This document shows, piece after piece, positions 29,516-38,880 of a DNA stretch of 64,000 bases. Where the stretch lies: the NCBI GenBank assembly GCA_029785825.1, contig JAFLYY010000001.1:1209374-1273373 (forward strand). Direction: 5' to 3'. The DNA comes from Nitrososphaerota archaeon (GTDB lineage Archaea; Thermoproteota; Nitrososphaeria; Nitrososphaerales; Gagatemarchaeaceae). The translations under genes and the position numbers were made by a program. The notes under the pieces are model-generated. The model saw only the letters and a program-made list of their open reading frames with translations. It had not been told where the DNA came from and ran no database searches. Numbering within the stretch: the stretch's first letter is position 1; the number at the start of each line of letters is the position of its first letter.

Positions 29516-32467
29516 TTAAGATGTGCGCGGAGAGTCTTCCCTCTCGAAGAGGGATCTAGACCGGTTGAGATGAGGTACCGGGCTCCACCAGTTCCACCTC
29601 CCCATGGCAGACATCACCGCCGGGACGAGGTATGTCCTTACGACCAGGGCGTCGACCAGGATGGAGAAGGCGAACGCGAAACCCACTTCCTTGAGGAGGA
29701 GATCACTCGAGAGCATCAGGGCGCCCAGGGATCCTGCGAGTATGACGGCGGCGGCGGTGATGATGCCCCCGGTCTGTTCGATGGCCCCTATGATGGCGTC
29801 GTCCAGGTGCTTGCCCTTGGTCGCCTCCTCCCGGATGCGAGTGAGAATGAAGATGTTGTAGTCCATCCCCAGCCCCAGCAGGGCTACAAAGAGGAAGAGC
29901 GGGATGATGAACAGCAGCTGGTAGTCGAACAGCTGTTGGAAGACCAGCCTGGTGACCGCCAGGGTCCAGACGATACTCATCAGGACGGAGAATACTGCGA
30001 AGATGGGGAGGAACAGGGAGCCGAGGACCGCCAGCAGGACTAGGGCGACCCCGACGGCCACCAGAGGGACGATGGTGCTGAACTCAGCGTCGAAGGTGCT
30101 CTTCGTGTCGAGCGTCGACCCAGAAGCGCCCCCCATGTAGACCCCGGTGACGCCCGGAGCGCTCCCGAAATCCGAGTGCAGGGAGTGGCGGAGTGCCTGG
30201 GCGTCGGCAATGGCGGCGGTAGAGTAGGGGTCGATCCCGTATGTGACCGTGACCAGGATGGTCCTGTTGTCCTTCCCTACCCCCTGCATCATGCTGTCGA
30301 ATGTCGTCTTCCCGCTGCTGGTGGAATAGTTGAGGGAAGCAAAGTCTACCGGCTTTCCGAAAGGCATCGCAGGGCCGGTCACGTTGCGGACGCCGGGCGA
30401 AGCAGCGATCATGGCCATGGCCGCCTGCACCGTCCCCATCTCCTGCGAGTCGAAGGAGGTCCCGACGACGACAGGTTGGTCGAATGTCATGACCACGTAC
30501 GTGGGGAACACCTTCCCTCCGCCGAACGAGTCGGCGAGGATGTTTGACGCCCGAATCGACTGGAGGTTGCTCGGGGCGGCTGAGATGAAGTTGAAATTGG
30601 GGGTCGTGGTCGCGTAGACATACAGCGCGGGGCCCGTCGCGAAGAGGGCGAGGACGATGAGCGCCTTCGCCCTCTTGACTGAGAAGGCGCCGCTCCTCGA
30701 GAAGTACCCTCTCTTCCCCTGGAGCTTGGCGACGTAGGAAGAAGAGTATCTGGCGAAGCGAGTCCCTGAGTTGGGCCAGAAGGTACGCCCTGCCACCATG
30801 CTGACCACCGCCGGGACGAGAGTAAGGGCGACGAGCAGGGCGACCAGCACCCCAAGTCCGACTACGTATCCGATGGTCCTTAGAAAGACGACCGGGATGG
30901 CTGCTAGCGCCAGGAAGGAGACTATAACAGTCGCTCCGCTGGTGGTGATGCTCTCTCCCGCCCAAGTCACCGAGGTCCCTATGGCTTCTTGGACGGTGCC
31001 GCCTCTCACCCTCTCCTCTCGGAAGCGCGCCAGGATGAAGACGCTGTAATCGGTGCCCACCCCGATCAGGATGGTGAGGAGTATTGTGGGGACGGTGAAG
31101 TCGACCTTAGCGACGAAGAGCCCGACGATCACGATGAATATCTGCGAGATGCCTAACGCTAGACCTATGGTCGCGAGGGTGATGAAAGGCGTCACGACAG
31201 ACCGGAAGAAGATGCCTGTCGCGGCGATCAGGAGGACTATGGTGACCGGGAGGATGAGGGCCAGGTCGGCCTGGGCGGACCCCCCGAAGTCGTAGGAGAT
31301 GGCGTCTTCGCCGGTCACGAGCGCGGACTGGACGCCGGTGCTCCTGTTCGCGGACAAAGCGGACGAGACGGCGGCCCTGACTGCGACAACGTTGGAGTTG
31401 GAAGACGCGTTCAGCCCGAGCGAGACTATTGTGGTGTTCCTCGAAGGCGACACCAGGGACGAGATGAGCGCGGAGAGCGCGCCATTGAGGTGATAGCCCC
31501 CCGGGGCCCAGACGATGTCTCCGGCGAGCGAATAGAGGCTGGCGTTGTCATAGGAGCGTCCGAGTGTGAATGCGGACGCGACGAACGTAGGAGAGTAGCC
31601 GGTGGAGTTCGAGATGTATCCGACCGCGAACGCGGCGAGCCTCTGCGCCGCCTGGGCGGCGGAGTCTGTCGTGTACTGTGCAAGTGAGATGTTCTTCAGC
31701 ATGGCGTCACCGAAAACCTCGGCGCCAGGGGAGTAAGCAGCCAGATATTCCTCCCCCGCAACCCGCGCGGCCATGGAGCCCCTGGCCGGGATGGTCATGT
31801 TGGTCGAGGCTGCGTCCGTCCAGCTGGACACCCAGGTCGAGTTGAAGAGCGCGAGGACATGAGACGAATAGAGCCGGTAGCTCGTGGCGTTTGACGAGCT
31901 CAGATACGAGGCGGTGCGGTTGTATGCAACGGAGTCCGCGACCGTAACGCTCTTGGTCGAGGCAAATGTTGAGTTCCAGATGTTGAGATAGAGCTTGGGG
32001 ACCCCCAGCAGCAGGCTGCTGGTCCCGTTGGCGCCGTCGTAGGCCGAGTATGCAGCCGTGTTCACCCCGCGCAGGGCCGAGTAAAGGCGGGAGTAGACGT
32101 CGACAGTCTGGTTGAGCCCCTTGATGCTAGGGTCGGACTTCAGGTCGCCTACCAGCTGGCTGACGAAAACCTGGACGGCAGGGCTGCTGACGTTCTGCGA
32201 AGTCACGACCACCAGGAGGGTGCTGTTGGGGACCGTCTTCGGGAACTCCGCGGAGATCAGGTTAGAAGCCTTCACCGACTCGAGTTGCTGCCCAGTAGTG
32301 GTACCGAGCTGGAGCGAAGTGACCTTCCCTTCCTGGGAGATGACCGGGACCACCAGCACGAGCGCGACTATCCAGACGGCGATGATCACCTTCCTCCGCG
32401 CATAGACGAACCTGCCTAGGCGCCCGAAAATGGCAGAACCCCTGCCTGGCCGTGCGACCGAGACCAA
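29516..32467 (-). CDS. MMPL/RND-family transporter
   Basis: 983 residues with the two-repeat RND plan. One helix near residue 30 is followed by a large outer domain to about 390, five helices, another helix near 600, a second outer domain and five last helices. The paired proton-relay motifs GVGTDYSVFILARFREERV and GLGMDYNIFILTRIREEA are typical of MMPL proteins, which export lipids, glycolipids or drugs using the ion gradient. The archaeal substrate is unknown; membrane lipid traffic is a reasonable guess. It ends in a short polar tail. It starts with GTG/ATG-type codon at 32467, and no partner genes adjoin. Confidence 0.88.
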   Translation of the reverse strand: MVSVARPGRGSAIFGRLGRFVYARRKVIIAVWIVALVLVVPVISQEGKVTSLQLGTTTGQQLESVKASNLISAEFPKTVPNSTLLVVVTSQNVSSPAVQVFVSQLVGDLKSDPSIKGLNQTVDVYSRLYSALRGVNTAAYSAYDGANGTSSLLLGVPKLYLNIWNSTFASTKSVTVADSVAYNRTASYLSSSNATSYRLYSSHVLALFNSTWVSSWTDAASTNMTIPARGSMAARVAGEEYLAAYSPGAEVFGDAMLKNISLAQYTTDSAAQAAQRLAAFAVGYISNSTGYSPTFVASAFTLGRSYDNASLYSLAGDIVWAPGGYHLNGALSALISSLVSPSRNTTIVSLGLNASSNSNVVAVRAAVSSALSANRSTGVQSALVTGEDAISYDFGGSAQADLALILPVTIVLLIAATGIFFRSVVTPFITLATIGLALGISQIFIVIVGLFVAKVDFTVPTILLTILIGVGTDYSVFILARFREERVRGGTVQEAIGTSVTWAGESITTSGATVIVSFLALAAIPVVFLRTIGYVVGLGVLVALLVALTLVPAVVSMVAGRTFWPNSGTRFARYSSSYVAKLQGKRGYFSRSGAFSVKRAKALIVLALFATGPALYVYATTTPNFNFISAAPSNLQSIRASNILADSFGGGKVFPTYVVMTFDQPVVVGTSFDSQEMGTVQAAMAMIAASPGVRNVTGPAMPFGKPVDFASLNYSTSSGKTTFDSMMQGVGKDNRTILVTVTYGIDPYSTAAIADAQALRHSLHSDFGSAPGVTGVYMGGASGSTLDTKSTFDAEFSTIVPLVAVGVALVLLAVLGSLFLPIFAVFSVLMSIVWTLAVTRLVFQQLFDYQLLFIIPLFLFVALLGLGMDYNIFILTRIREEATKGKHLDDAIIGAIEQTGGIITAAAVILAGSLGALMLSSDLLLKEVGFAFAFSILVDALVVRTYLVPAVMSAMGRWNWWSPVPHLNRSRSLFEREDSPRTS

Positions 32468-32542
32468 CGAAGGGCCCCGTCAGGGTTCGCTAATAAACCG
32501 AGAACCTGCGGCCCTCAGTTACGAGGGATGGGTGGCCCAGCT

Positions 32543-32854
32543 CTAGCGTTTCTTAACGTAGAGGAACCCGCCTTCCTCCTTGACGTCGTAGAGGGGCTCG
32601 TCCCGGAGCGGCTCGTCAAAGACCCCCTTTCCTGTCTTGAGGTCCCAGACGGTCCCGTGCCCCGCGCACGTGACCGCCGTCCCGTCTAGGGTCCCCTCGG
32701 ACAGGTCCCACTCTTCGTGGGTGCAGTAGGCCCCGATGCCATAGTACGTCCCATCCACGTTGGCGATGAGGACGTAGCCTCCCTCGACTTCCACAGTCCT
32801 CATGCTGTCTGGCGGGACCTTGGACGCTTCGACCGCCTTCTTGAACTCGGCCAT
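32543..32854 (-). CDS. Rieske-type ferredoxin
   Basis: 103 residues from ATG 32854, about 28 bases after the TATA-like ATATTTTAGC at 32878-32889. An in-frame upstream start would ignore this promoter. The cluster ligands are YCTHEEWDLSEGTL (Cys, His) and VTCAGHGTVWDLKTG (Cys, His). The extra disulfide cysteines of bc-complex Rieske proteins are absent, so this is the soluble, low-potential class that feeds electrons to oxygenases or other partners. No oxygenase gene is nearby, so its partner is unknown. Confidence 0.9.
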   Translation of the reverse strand: MAEFKKAVEASKVPPDSMRTVEVEGGYVLIANVDGTYYGIGAYCTHEEWDLSEGTLDGTAVTCAGHGTVWDLKTGKGVFDEPLRDEPLYDVKEEGGFLYVKKR

Positions 32855-32954
32855 GGGAGAACCGGAACCATCGGGTGCTAAAATATCTGCCGGGCCGGAA
32901 GTCATAGGCTCGAGACCATCGCAACTGAGGAGCGAAGCGCACCCAGGCGCTGCT

Positions 32955-33662
32955 TTACAATCGGCCGCCCTGGGCCTGCACTTGGAACGCTTCTTCTAGC
33001 TCCTTCAGGTCTTTGATCGAGTCTACGAAGGACCAGTCACCATAGTACGGATATGAGAGCAGCTCTCCGTGCTTCACCAGTCTGGGGAACGTGTCCCTCT
33101 CTATGTCGCCCCTGTCAGGGAGGCCTTTGATGATCTTCTGCGGGTTCAGGATGTAGACGCCGCCGTTAATCCAGACGTCAGGGAAAGCCGGTTTTTCGTC
33201 GAAGTCCCTGACCATCTTGAGCTTGTCTATCTTTACCACGCCGAACCTAGACCTGTATGGGACCACGAGCATCGATGCCGACATCCCGCCTGCCTGGCGG
33301 TGATCTTCCACCATCCTCCTCAGAGGAAGGTCAGTAACTATGTCACCGTTGGTCACTACTACCGTGTCGTCTGACTTGCCGGACAGCGCCCTCTTTATCC
33401 CGCCTCCCGTCCCCAGGGGTTCGTCTTCGACTGAGTAGTCTACCGGGACACCTGCGTACCTGTCCCCAAAGTGCTCCTTCAGCCTCTCCCACTTGTAGCC
33501 GCAGGCGAAGGTCACTGTGTCGACCCCTCCGCTCTTGACGAGCCATTCTATCTGATACTCGGAGATCGGGCGTCCGTTGACTGGAATCAGGGCCTTCGGT
33601 TTGTCGTCGGTGAGGGGCCGGAGACGCATCCCGAGCCCCCCGCTGAGGATGATGGCTCTCAA
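32955..33662 (-). CDS. sugar-1-phosphate nucleotidyltransferase
   Basis: 235 residues from TTG 33662, 30 bases after TATA-like AGTATTTATC. The N-terminal signature IILSGGLGMRLRPLTDDKPK and ALIPVNGRP binds the nucleotide and magnesium. Later motifs are DEPLGTGGGIKRAL, VVTNGDIVTDL and WINGGVYILNP, with the catalytic Asp pattern FVDSIKDLKEL at the end. It makes a nucleotide-activated sugar (mannose/glucose-1-phosphate type) for glycosylation. There is no left-handed beta-helix acyltransferase extension. The neighbouring surface proteins are rich in sequons and would be consumers of such sugars. Confidence 0.9.
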   Translation of the reverse strand: MRAIILSGGLGMRLRPLTDDKPKALIPVNGRPISEYQIEWLVKSGGVDTVTFACGYKWERLKEHFGDRYAGVPVDYSVEDEPLGTGGGIKRALSGKSDDTVVVTNGDIVTDLPLRRMVEDHRQAGGMSASMLVVPYRSRFGVVKIDKLKMVRDFDEKPAFPDVWINGGVYILNPQKIIKGLPDRGDIERDTFPRLVKHGELLSYPYYGDWSFVDSIKDLKELEEAFQVQAQGGRL

Positions 33663-33775
33663 TGTCCCCACGTAGGGTCGCGGCCGGCTTCTATGCGATA
33701 AATACTTTCCCGAGGGCAAGGAAAGGCGACACCTAGAACCGCCTCGGAGGCTTCAGCTTACGCTAGGTGAATCAG

Positions 33776-33815
33776 AAACAAAAAGGGAGGAAAGCTGTCT
33801 GTCTAGGACAGCTTT
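33776..33815 (-). terminator. hairpin plus T-tract terminator of the S-layer-like gene
   Basis: On the minus strand AAAGCTGTC-CTAGACA-GACAGCTTT forms a 9-bp stem around the stop codon region and is followed by CCTCCCTTTTTGTTT. A stem followed by a T-run is a clear intrinsic-type stop signal. It is the best hairpin terminator in the window and suits a strongly expressed gene. Confidence 0.65.
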
Positions 33816-36355
33816 CTTACCAATATGGCTAGTTCTAGTACCAGGGTGATGGCTGCGAGCACCGCGACCACGAGTACGTAGGTCGAGGTGTTCCCTATGC
33901 CGCTGGTGTTCGAGGCCGCCGTGCTGGCCGCCGCCGCCGCCGACTGGGCTGCGGTAGCTGCCGAGGAGGCGCTCGAAGCGGCTCCGCTCACAGCAGATGC
34001 GAGCGAAGTGAGCTGGGTTCCGATCCCGCTGACGCTGCTCTGCAGGCTCGTCACGTCCGACGTAAGGGTCGTGATGGAGCTGCTGATGCTGGTCAGAGAG
34101 CTCTGGATGCTTGTGAGTGTGGTGGAGAGGCTGCTCACCGCGCTGGTCACGCTGCTCATGGCAGTGTTGAGCGCAGCGAAGCCGCCGTAGATGTAGTCAC
34201 CCGTGGTGGTGACGTTGAAGTAGGCGTAGGTGGCGTAGTTGTAGACTCCGTTAGTGCTCATGTTGGGGCCTACACGGCTTAAGACCTCGAGGAGCTGGTG
34301 GCCCGCTGCGTTGTTGGCCAGGGTCACGACGTGCTCTCCAGGCCTGTACCCCGCGGTGGGGAAGGTGAAGGAGAGGTCGCCGGTCCCGTTGGCCATCAGC
34401 GCGCTCGTGGCGCCGCCTTGGCTCGAAGTGATGGGGAGCTGGTTGTTGTCGATTGTCGCGGTGTAGAAGATGTTGCCGACGACCGAGGCGGCCGAGAGGC
34501 GCTTGAACAGCGTCTTGCAGCCGAGGTGGAGCGCGTCGCCGATGGTGGTGCCGTCCTTGTTGCATCCGGGCGCGAGCCCTTCAGCGGTGGCCGTCAGCCA
34601 CCCTGAGGTGCCGACGTCGTTGGAGTTGACCGAGCCTGGAGTGATTACGAGGGTGGGCGTGATCGTGAAGTTGCCGCTGCCCTCGATCCCCGCGGGGTGC
34701 GCCAGAGCGAGTTTGATGGTCTCGCTCGCGTTGTCGGCGATGCTCACGAAGGTGTAGGTGGTGTTGGAGAGAGCGACGACCTTGTGCGGCAGGAGCCCGT
34801 AGGCGTTCGGGACCGTGAAGCTCACGGCCGAGGTGAACTCGCCGTTGGAGCCGATGGACCCGTTGACCACGTTGTAGGCTTGGCCGTCACCGAAGGCCAT
34901 CTCAGTCCAGTAGAGGTACTGGACGGTGTTGGCTGGGAAGCCGTAGGCGCTCACCGTGACGGTAGAGCTCGGGTTCGAGGACGGCCCGTTGGCCGCGCCC
35001 GTCACCGAGTCGGTGAGTATGAGGGTCGGGAGTATGTTGATGGTGAAGTTGTAGTAGACCCCGCCCTGGTCGACCCACACGTTGTGGTGGCCCAGGCCGA
35101 GGATGGGGACGGTGACCGTGGTGTTCCAGAACCCGCTTGCGTCCGCGGTGACAGCCACTGAGGTCATGGCCGTCGACTTCGCGACGGAGGCGGTTGCGCC
35201 TCCGACGAGGAAGGTCACAGGCGCTCCGACCTCAGAGTTGTTGCCCGCGATGTAGAGGGTCCCGAAGACGTTGGCATCGACAACCGCCGGGTCGGCGATC
35301 GTGATGGTGCCGACCGTGCCTATGGCGCCGGTGTCGTTGCCGTAGAGGTGGCTGAGGGTGAACGCGTCAGCGCCCACGAAGGCGCCGGCGTTGCTGTAGG
35401 ATGAGATCGAGGCGATGCCCCTGCTGAACTCGTGGAAGACGGGTAGGTTGAGCGCATACTCTGCGCTGTCGACCACATACGGGGTCGAGGCCTTGTCGTT
35501 GGCCGCGAAGACCGTTATGGGTACCGTGGTGTAGATGTTGGTGGTCTTCTGGTTGATCACCTGCATCGCGTCGACCATTGGGGTCGCCGCGGTGGTGAAG
35601 TAACCGCTGCCGGTCGAGACCCCGCTTATGAGGGTCCCGGTCGTAGTGGTGTTTGCTCCCGTCCATCCGGACGAGGAGAAGGTGTAGTTGATGTCAACCG
35701 TGAGTCCAGATGGGAACGCGCCGCCGGCCACTGCCACCGGAGTCCCTGGCGCCCCTGAGGTCTTGCTCAGGAGTAAGCCGGGCTGCGGGTAGAGCGTGCC
35801 TGCGGTCACTGCGACGGCGCCAGTGGAGCCGTCGTAGATCTTGATGAAGTTGTAGGAGCTGTTGATGTTAAGGGGGATTGGCCCTACGACCACGTCGGTG
35901 CCAGCTACGTTGCCTATGTACCATGTCCCTGTGATCCCTTCGCCGAGCGGACCCTTCACCGCCTTCAGTGCGGGGGCGGTGTTCGAGAAGTCAGCTACGT
36001 TGAAGGTCGGGCCGTACTGGACGTCGGAGGCGCTGATGTGCGAGAACCCGTCGAGGCTCATGAAGAGCTGGAACTGGGTCCCGGAGAAGGTCACTCCTGG
36101 GTGCGAGAAGTCGATGGCGAAGGGTAACGCAGCGGTCGCGACGTTGTTCTGAGCGACCGTGTCGTTCAGGATCCCTGCCGTGACGTTCTCGGAGAGGGTC
36201 GCGTCGGTGACGGTCGTGGCGTGGGTGACGTTGGGGGTGACGTAGGCCAGGCTGGCGTGGCCAGTCGAAGCATACGTCGGTGCGATCGGGATAATCATGA
36301 GGAGCGCAGAGAGAGCGAGAAGAGTTGCAAGTAGTATAGAGCTAGTCTTATTCAT
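33803..36355 (-). CDS. S-layer-like surface protein
   Basis: 850 residues from ATG 36355; TTG 36379 is nearer the TATA-predicted start and would add eight residues. A signal peptide (SSILLATLLALSALLMIIPI, ending APTYAS) leads into a long Thr/Ser/Gly/Ala-rich beta-structured exterior with many N-glycosylation sequons. Near residue 740 comes a roughly 90-residue Ser/Ala/Thr helical stalk (repeats such as LSTTLTSIQSSLTSISSSIT), then one membrane helix (YVLVVAVLAAITLVLELAIL) and the tail VRKLS. Exterior plus stalk plus anchor is the plan of archaeal S-layer proteins. A shared TATA box and a strong terminator suggest high expression. Confidence 0.78.
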   Translation of the reverse strand: MNKTSSILLATLLALSALLMIIPIAPTYASTGHASLAYVTPNVTHATTVTDATLSENVTAGILNDTVAQNNVATAALPFAIDFSHPGVTFSGTQFQLFMSLDGFSHISASDVQYGPTFNVADFSNTAPALKAVKGPLGEGITGTWYIGNVAGTDVVVGPIPLNINSSYNFIKIYDGSTGAVAVTAGTLYPQPGLLLSKTSGAPGTPVAVAGGAFPSGLTVDINYTFSSSGWTGANTTTTGTLISGVSTGSGYFTTAATPMVDAMQVINQKTTNIYTTVPITVFAANDKASTPYVVDSAEYALNLPVFHEFSRGIASISSYSNAGAFVGADAFTLSHLYGNDTGAIGTVGTITIADPAVVDANVFGTLYIAGNNSEVGAPVTFLVGGATASVAKSTAMTSVAVTADASGFWNTTVTVPILGLGHHNVWVDQGGVYYNFTINILPTLILTDSVTGAANGPSSNPSSTVTVSAYGFPANTVQYLYWTEMAFGDGQAYNVVNGSIGSNGEFTSAVSFTVPNAYGLLPHKVVALSNTTYTFVSIADNASETIKLALAHPAGIEGSGNFTITPTLVITPGSVNSNDVGTSGWLTATAEGLAPGCNKDGTTIGDALHLGCKTLFKRLSAASVVGNIFYTATIDNNQLPITSSQGGATSALMANGTGDLSFTFPTAGYRPGEHVVTLANNAAGHQLLEVLSRVGPNMSTNGVYNYATYAYFNVTTTGDYIYGGFAALNTAMSSVTSAVSSLSTTLTSIQSSLTSISSSITTLTSDVTSLQSSVSGIGTQLTSLASAVSGAASSASSAATAAQSAAAAASTAASNTSGIGNTSTYVLVVAVLAAITLVLELAILVRKLS

Positions 36356-36409
36356 GCGTACGCTTGATAGCGTAGACAAATCTGTTTTCGGGTCCGCTCC
36401 CTGGAATTC

Positions 36410-36419
36410 CTATATAAGC
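36410..36419. promoter_or_regulatory. TATA box upstream of the S-layer-like gene
   Basis: CTATATAAGC reads as a strong TATA box on the minus strand about 26-30 bases before the likely S-layer transcript start. It also reads well on the plus strand. Between it and the zinc-ribbon gene (36420-36654) I find only another AT-rich patch near 36439-36447. Confidence 0.55.
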
Positions 36420-36654
36420 TGGGTGGACGAATCATCCATTTTCCATAATATCCGCAGGATTCGGGGTGTGATTCCAACCGTCTGCCATCAGACAGGGCAG
36501 AAAAGAGGTCCATCTGCTACTGATGCCTTGGTCTGGTCCCCCTTTGGCGGACGGACCGAGGACGTCGCCTTTCGGCTTGGCGGTCGTAGGGGACAGAGTG
36601 GAATGCACAGGCTGTCAAAGGCTTAACTACGAAACAGTTCTGTATAATCGGGGT

Positions 36655-37161
36655 TTGCCCTACTGCTCCACCTGCGGGAAGGAGGTCCAGTCCGGGGTCA
36701 GTTTCTGTTCAAACTGCGGAGCTCCCGTGGGACAAGCTCAGGCCCCCACTTTCGTAGGGCACGCCCCGCCCGTCCACCCCGCCCCCCCGGCCCCATCGAA
36801 GCCGCCGCTCACCCTTCCTTTGACACTTCTGGCCCTGTTGGTCGGCGTGATCTATCTTTTCATGGGGACAATCTCCCTCGGCGTCAGGTCAGGTTACGTG
36901 GCCGCCCTGGTCGTGGCGCAGCTAGCACTGTTCGGCGTTGGCATACTCTCCCTCGCAAGTGTCTATGGGTTGGTCAAACGTAAACGATGGACGAAGAAAG
37001 AAGGGATGGCGAACGCCGTCGCGGCCATTCTCGTGGGGGTCCTGTTCGCCGTGTTGGCGAACGCCCTGTTTTTAGCGCTCGCGGCCCTTGGCATAGTCCT
37101 TGGAGGCGCACTCCTCTACTACCTCGGGCGCCCCGCCTCGCAGCAGTTTCTGATTGGATGA
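36655..37161 (+). CDS. zinc-ribbon membrane protein
   Basis: 168 residues from TTG 36655, giving the familiar N terminus MPYCSTCGKEVQSGVSFCSNC (shown in the sequence with Leu for the TTG). Two CxxC knuckles form a zinc ribbon. A Pro-rich linker (PPVHPAPPAPSKPP) follows, then about four membrane helices (about 45-140) with a basic loop KRKRWTKKEG. Such zinc-ribbon membrane proteins are common in archaea and have no assigned function. The frame is open further upstream, where ECTGC would add another Cys pair, so an earlier start such as GTG near 36597 is possible. Confidence 0.65.
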   Translation: MPYCSTCGKEVQSGVSFCSNCGAPVGQAQAPTFVGHAPPVHPAPPAPSKPPLTLPLTLLALLVGVIYLFMGTISLGVRSGYVAALVVAQLALFGVGILSLASVYGLVKRKRWTKKEGMANAVAAILVGVLFAVLANALFLALAALGIVLGGALLYYLGRPASQQFLIG

Positions 37162-37228
37162 AACAGAGTTTCGGAGGGTCCGAGGTCGCGGCCGGAAGGC
37201 GCTTGGTTCTCTTTCCGAGCTAGCGTCG

Positions 37229-37993
37229 TCAGCTGACAGTGAAGTCCACCGTGTGCGTCACTGTTCCCCCACCACCGCCTCCAATGGAGTAAGTCAGGCT
37301 CAGCGTCTCCCCCTCCGTCACCCCTGAAACCACCATGCGGACGATTATCCAGCCGCCGCCAGAAATGTCGGGTGAACAGTGGCTCCCAGTCCCAGCGGTG
37401 CAGAGATATACCCCGCCGCTGGAGTAGTATTTTGCCGTCCACCCCCCAACCAGGGTCGTCCCAGACGGAACGACGTCGTGTATCTGGGATGGGCTGATCG
37501 TGTAGCTCCCGTTGTCCACGACCTTGACCGTTACCGTGGTGTCGCCCGTCGAGCTGTTGTACACGGCGGTTTCGGATGCGAAGTACCAGGACATTCCGGT
37601 TGTCGAAGTCGAGGTCGCGGTCGTAGTGGAAGTAGTTACGGTTGAAGTCAAAGCTGTGGAGGTCGACCTAGTGGTGCTTGTGGTGGTGGAGATAGTGGAC
37701 GAGCTTGTGTGACTGGTCGAGCTGGAGGTGCTGGAAGCCCCTGACGTAGTCGTGGAGGCGACCTCCGTGGACAGGATAGGTTGGGTCGTGCTCGCGGCGA
37801 GAGACGAGGAAGAAGTGGAAGCCAGGGAAAGCGTATTGGTCGAACTGGGCGGCTGGTAAGACGAGCTCGAGGAGGATGAAGATCCGACAGAGGAACTACC
37901 TTTAGGAGCACCCACAGCCCCTGGGAGAGCCACATAAGCTGCCGCCGCAACCAAGATCACTGCGACGACAATGACTACCAATACGGTACGCAT
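37229..37993 (-). CDS. Ser/Thr-rich membrane-anchored surface protein
   Basis: 254 residues. An N-terminal helix (VLVVIVVAVILVAAAAYVAL) anchors or exports the chain. Residues about 30-130 are almost only Ser and Thr, a mucin-like stalk probably heavily O-glycosylated. The last 120 residues form a beta-rich domain (TTVTVKVVDNGSYTISPSQI) with one Cys pair (YLCTAGTGSHCSP), resembling a short CARDB/DUF11-like module. It resembles the flagellin-free surface proteins of TACK archaea. No enzymatic motif is visible. Confidence 0.7.
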   Translation of the reverse strand: MRTVLVVIVVAVILVAAAAYVALPGAVGAPKGSSSVGSSSSSSSSYQPPSSTNTLSLASTSSSSLAASTTQPILSTEVASTTTSGASSTSSSTSHTSSSTISTTTSTTRSTSTALTSTVTTSTTTATSTSTTGMSWYFASETAVYNSSTGDTTVTVKVVDNGSYTISPSQIHDVVPSGTTLVGGWTAKYYSSGGVYLCTAGTGSHCSPDISGGGWIIVRMVVSGVTEGETLSLTYSIGGGGGGTVTHTVDFTVS

Positions 37994-38058
37994 CTATGAT
38001 TCCGCTTGTTCTGTCTGGTATTAAAGCCGAGATACTCTGCGCTGACCTTCAGAGGTGC

Positions 38059-38880
38059 TCAGGAGGCTATACGACGTAGAACCAGCGATGCCAACGACAG
38101 CAGGGCGAGGGTGTAGGCTGCGAGGACAGCGAGGTCGGTCGGAAGCATCGTAAAGTTCTGGGTCAGCAGGAGCGCCCGCACCGCCTGGACACCATAACTC
38201 AACGGGTTCACCTTCGCGATCAGCTGGAGCCACTCTGGCATTATCTGCGTCGGATAGATGGCGTTGCTGGCGAAGAAGAGGGGGAATATTATCACCTGGC
38301 TGAGCCCCATCATCCTGTCCCTTGTCCGGGCAATGCTGGCTATCACCATCGATAGGCTCGAGAAACACATGGCAAGGAGTACCACGACGCCGAAGACCCC
38401 CAAGACGTACAGAGGAAAGACGCTGATCCCTGTCCCGATGGCGATGGAGAGAGCGAAGACCAGCACCCCCTGGAAAATCCCCCTTATGCTCGCCGCCAGA
38501 GCTTTCCCGACGATGATCGACGGGCGCGGGGCAGGGGTGGCGAGGAGCTTGTTCAGGAGCCCGAGGTCGCGCTCCCATACCAGAGTCACCCCATAGAAGA
38601 TCGCGATGAAGAGCACCGACTGGGAGAGGATCCCAGGCGTGATGAAGGCGATGTAGCTGAACTGGCTTGGTGCTATGTCCCGGACGCCGGCCAGGGCAGA
38701 TCCGAAAACAAGCAGCCAGAGAGCCGGCTGAATCGCTCTGATCCAGAGCTCGGAGGAGGCGTGCCTGATCTTACGGGCCTCCATCTCCGCGACCACCAAA
38801 GAACTGGTGACGAACCTTACCAGGACTGATCTCTGGCGTTCCTCGAGGGTAGCAGCTACCACGCCAGCCTCACCTGGCAT
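38059..38880 (-). CDS. ABC-2 type exporter permease
   Basis: 273 residues with six predicted helices and the ABC-2 pattern: a cytoplasmic lead ending RFVTSSLVVAEMEARKIRH, then ELWIRAIQPALWLLVFGSAL, FITPGILSQSVLFIAIFYG, ERDLGLLNKLLATPAPRP (the coupling segment) and FFASNAIYPTQIMPEWLQLI, with NPLSYGVQAVRALLL near the end. This is the DrrB/NodJ class. With the ATPase encoded just upstream (11-base overlap) it forms an export pump. The MarR gene at the head of the operon points to drug or lipid-like substrates. Confidence 0.88.
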   Translation of the reverse strand: MPGEAGVVAATLEERQRSVLVRFVTSSLVVAEMEARKIRHASSELWIRAIQPALWLLVFGSALAGVRDIAPSQFSYIAFITPGILSQSVLFIAIFYGVTLVWERDLGLLNKLLATPAPRPSIIVGKALAASIRGIFQGVLVFALSIAIGTGISVFPLYVLGVFGVVVLLAMCFSSLSMVIASIARTRDRMMGLSQVIIFPLFFASNAIYPTQIMPEWLQLIAKVNPLSYGVQAVRALLLTQNFTMLPTDLAVLAAYTLALLSLASLVLRRIAS

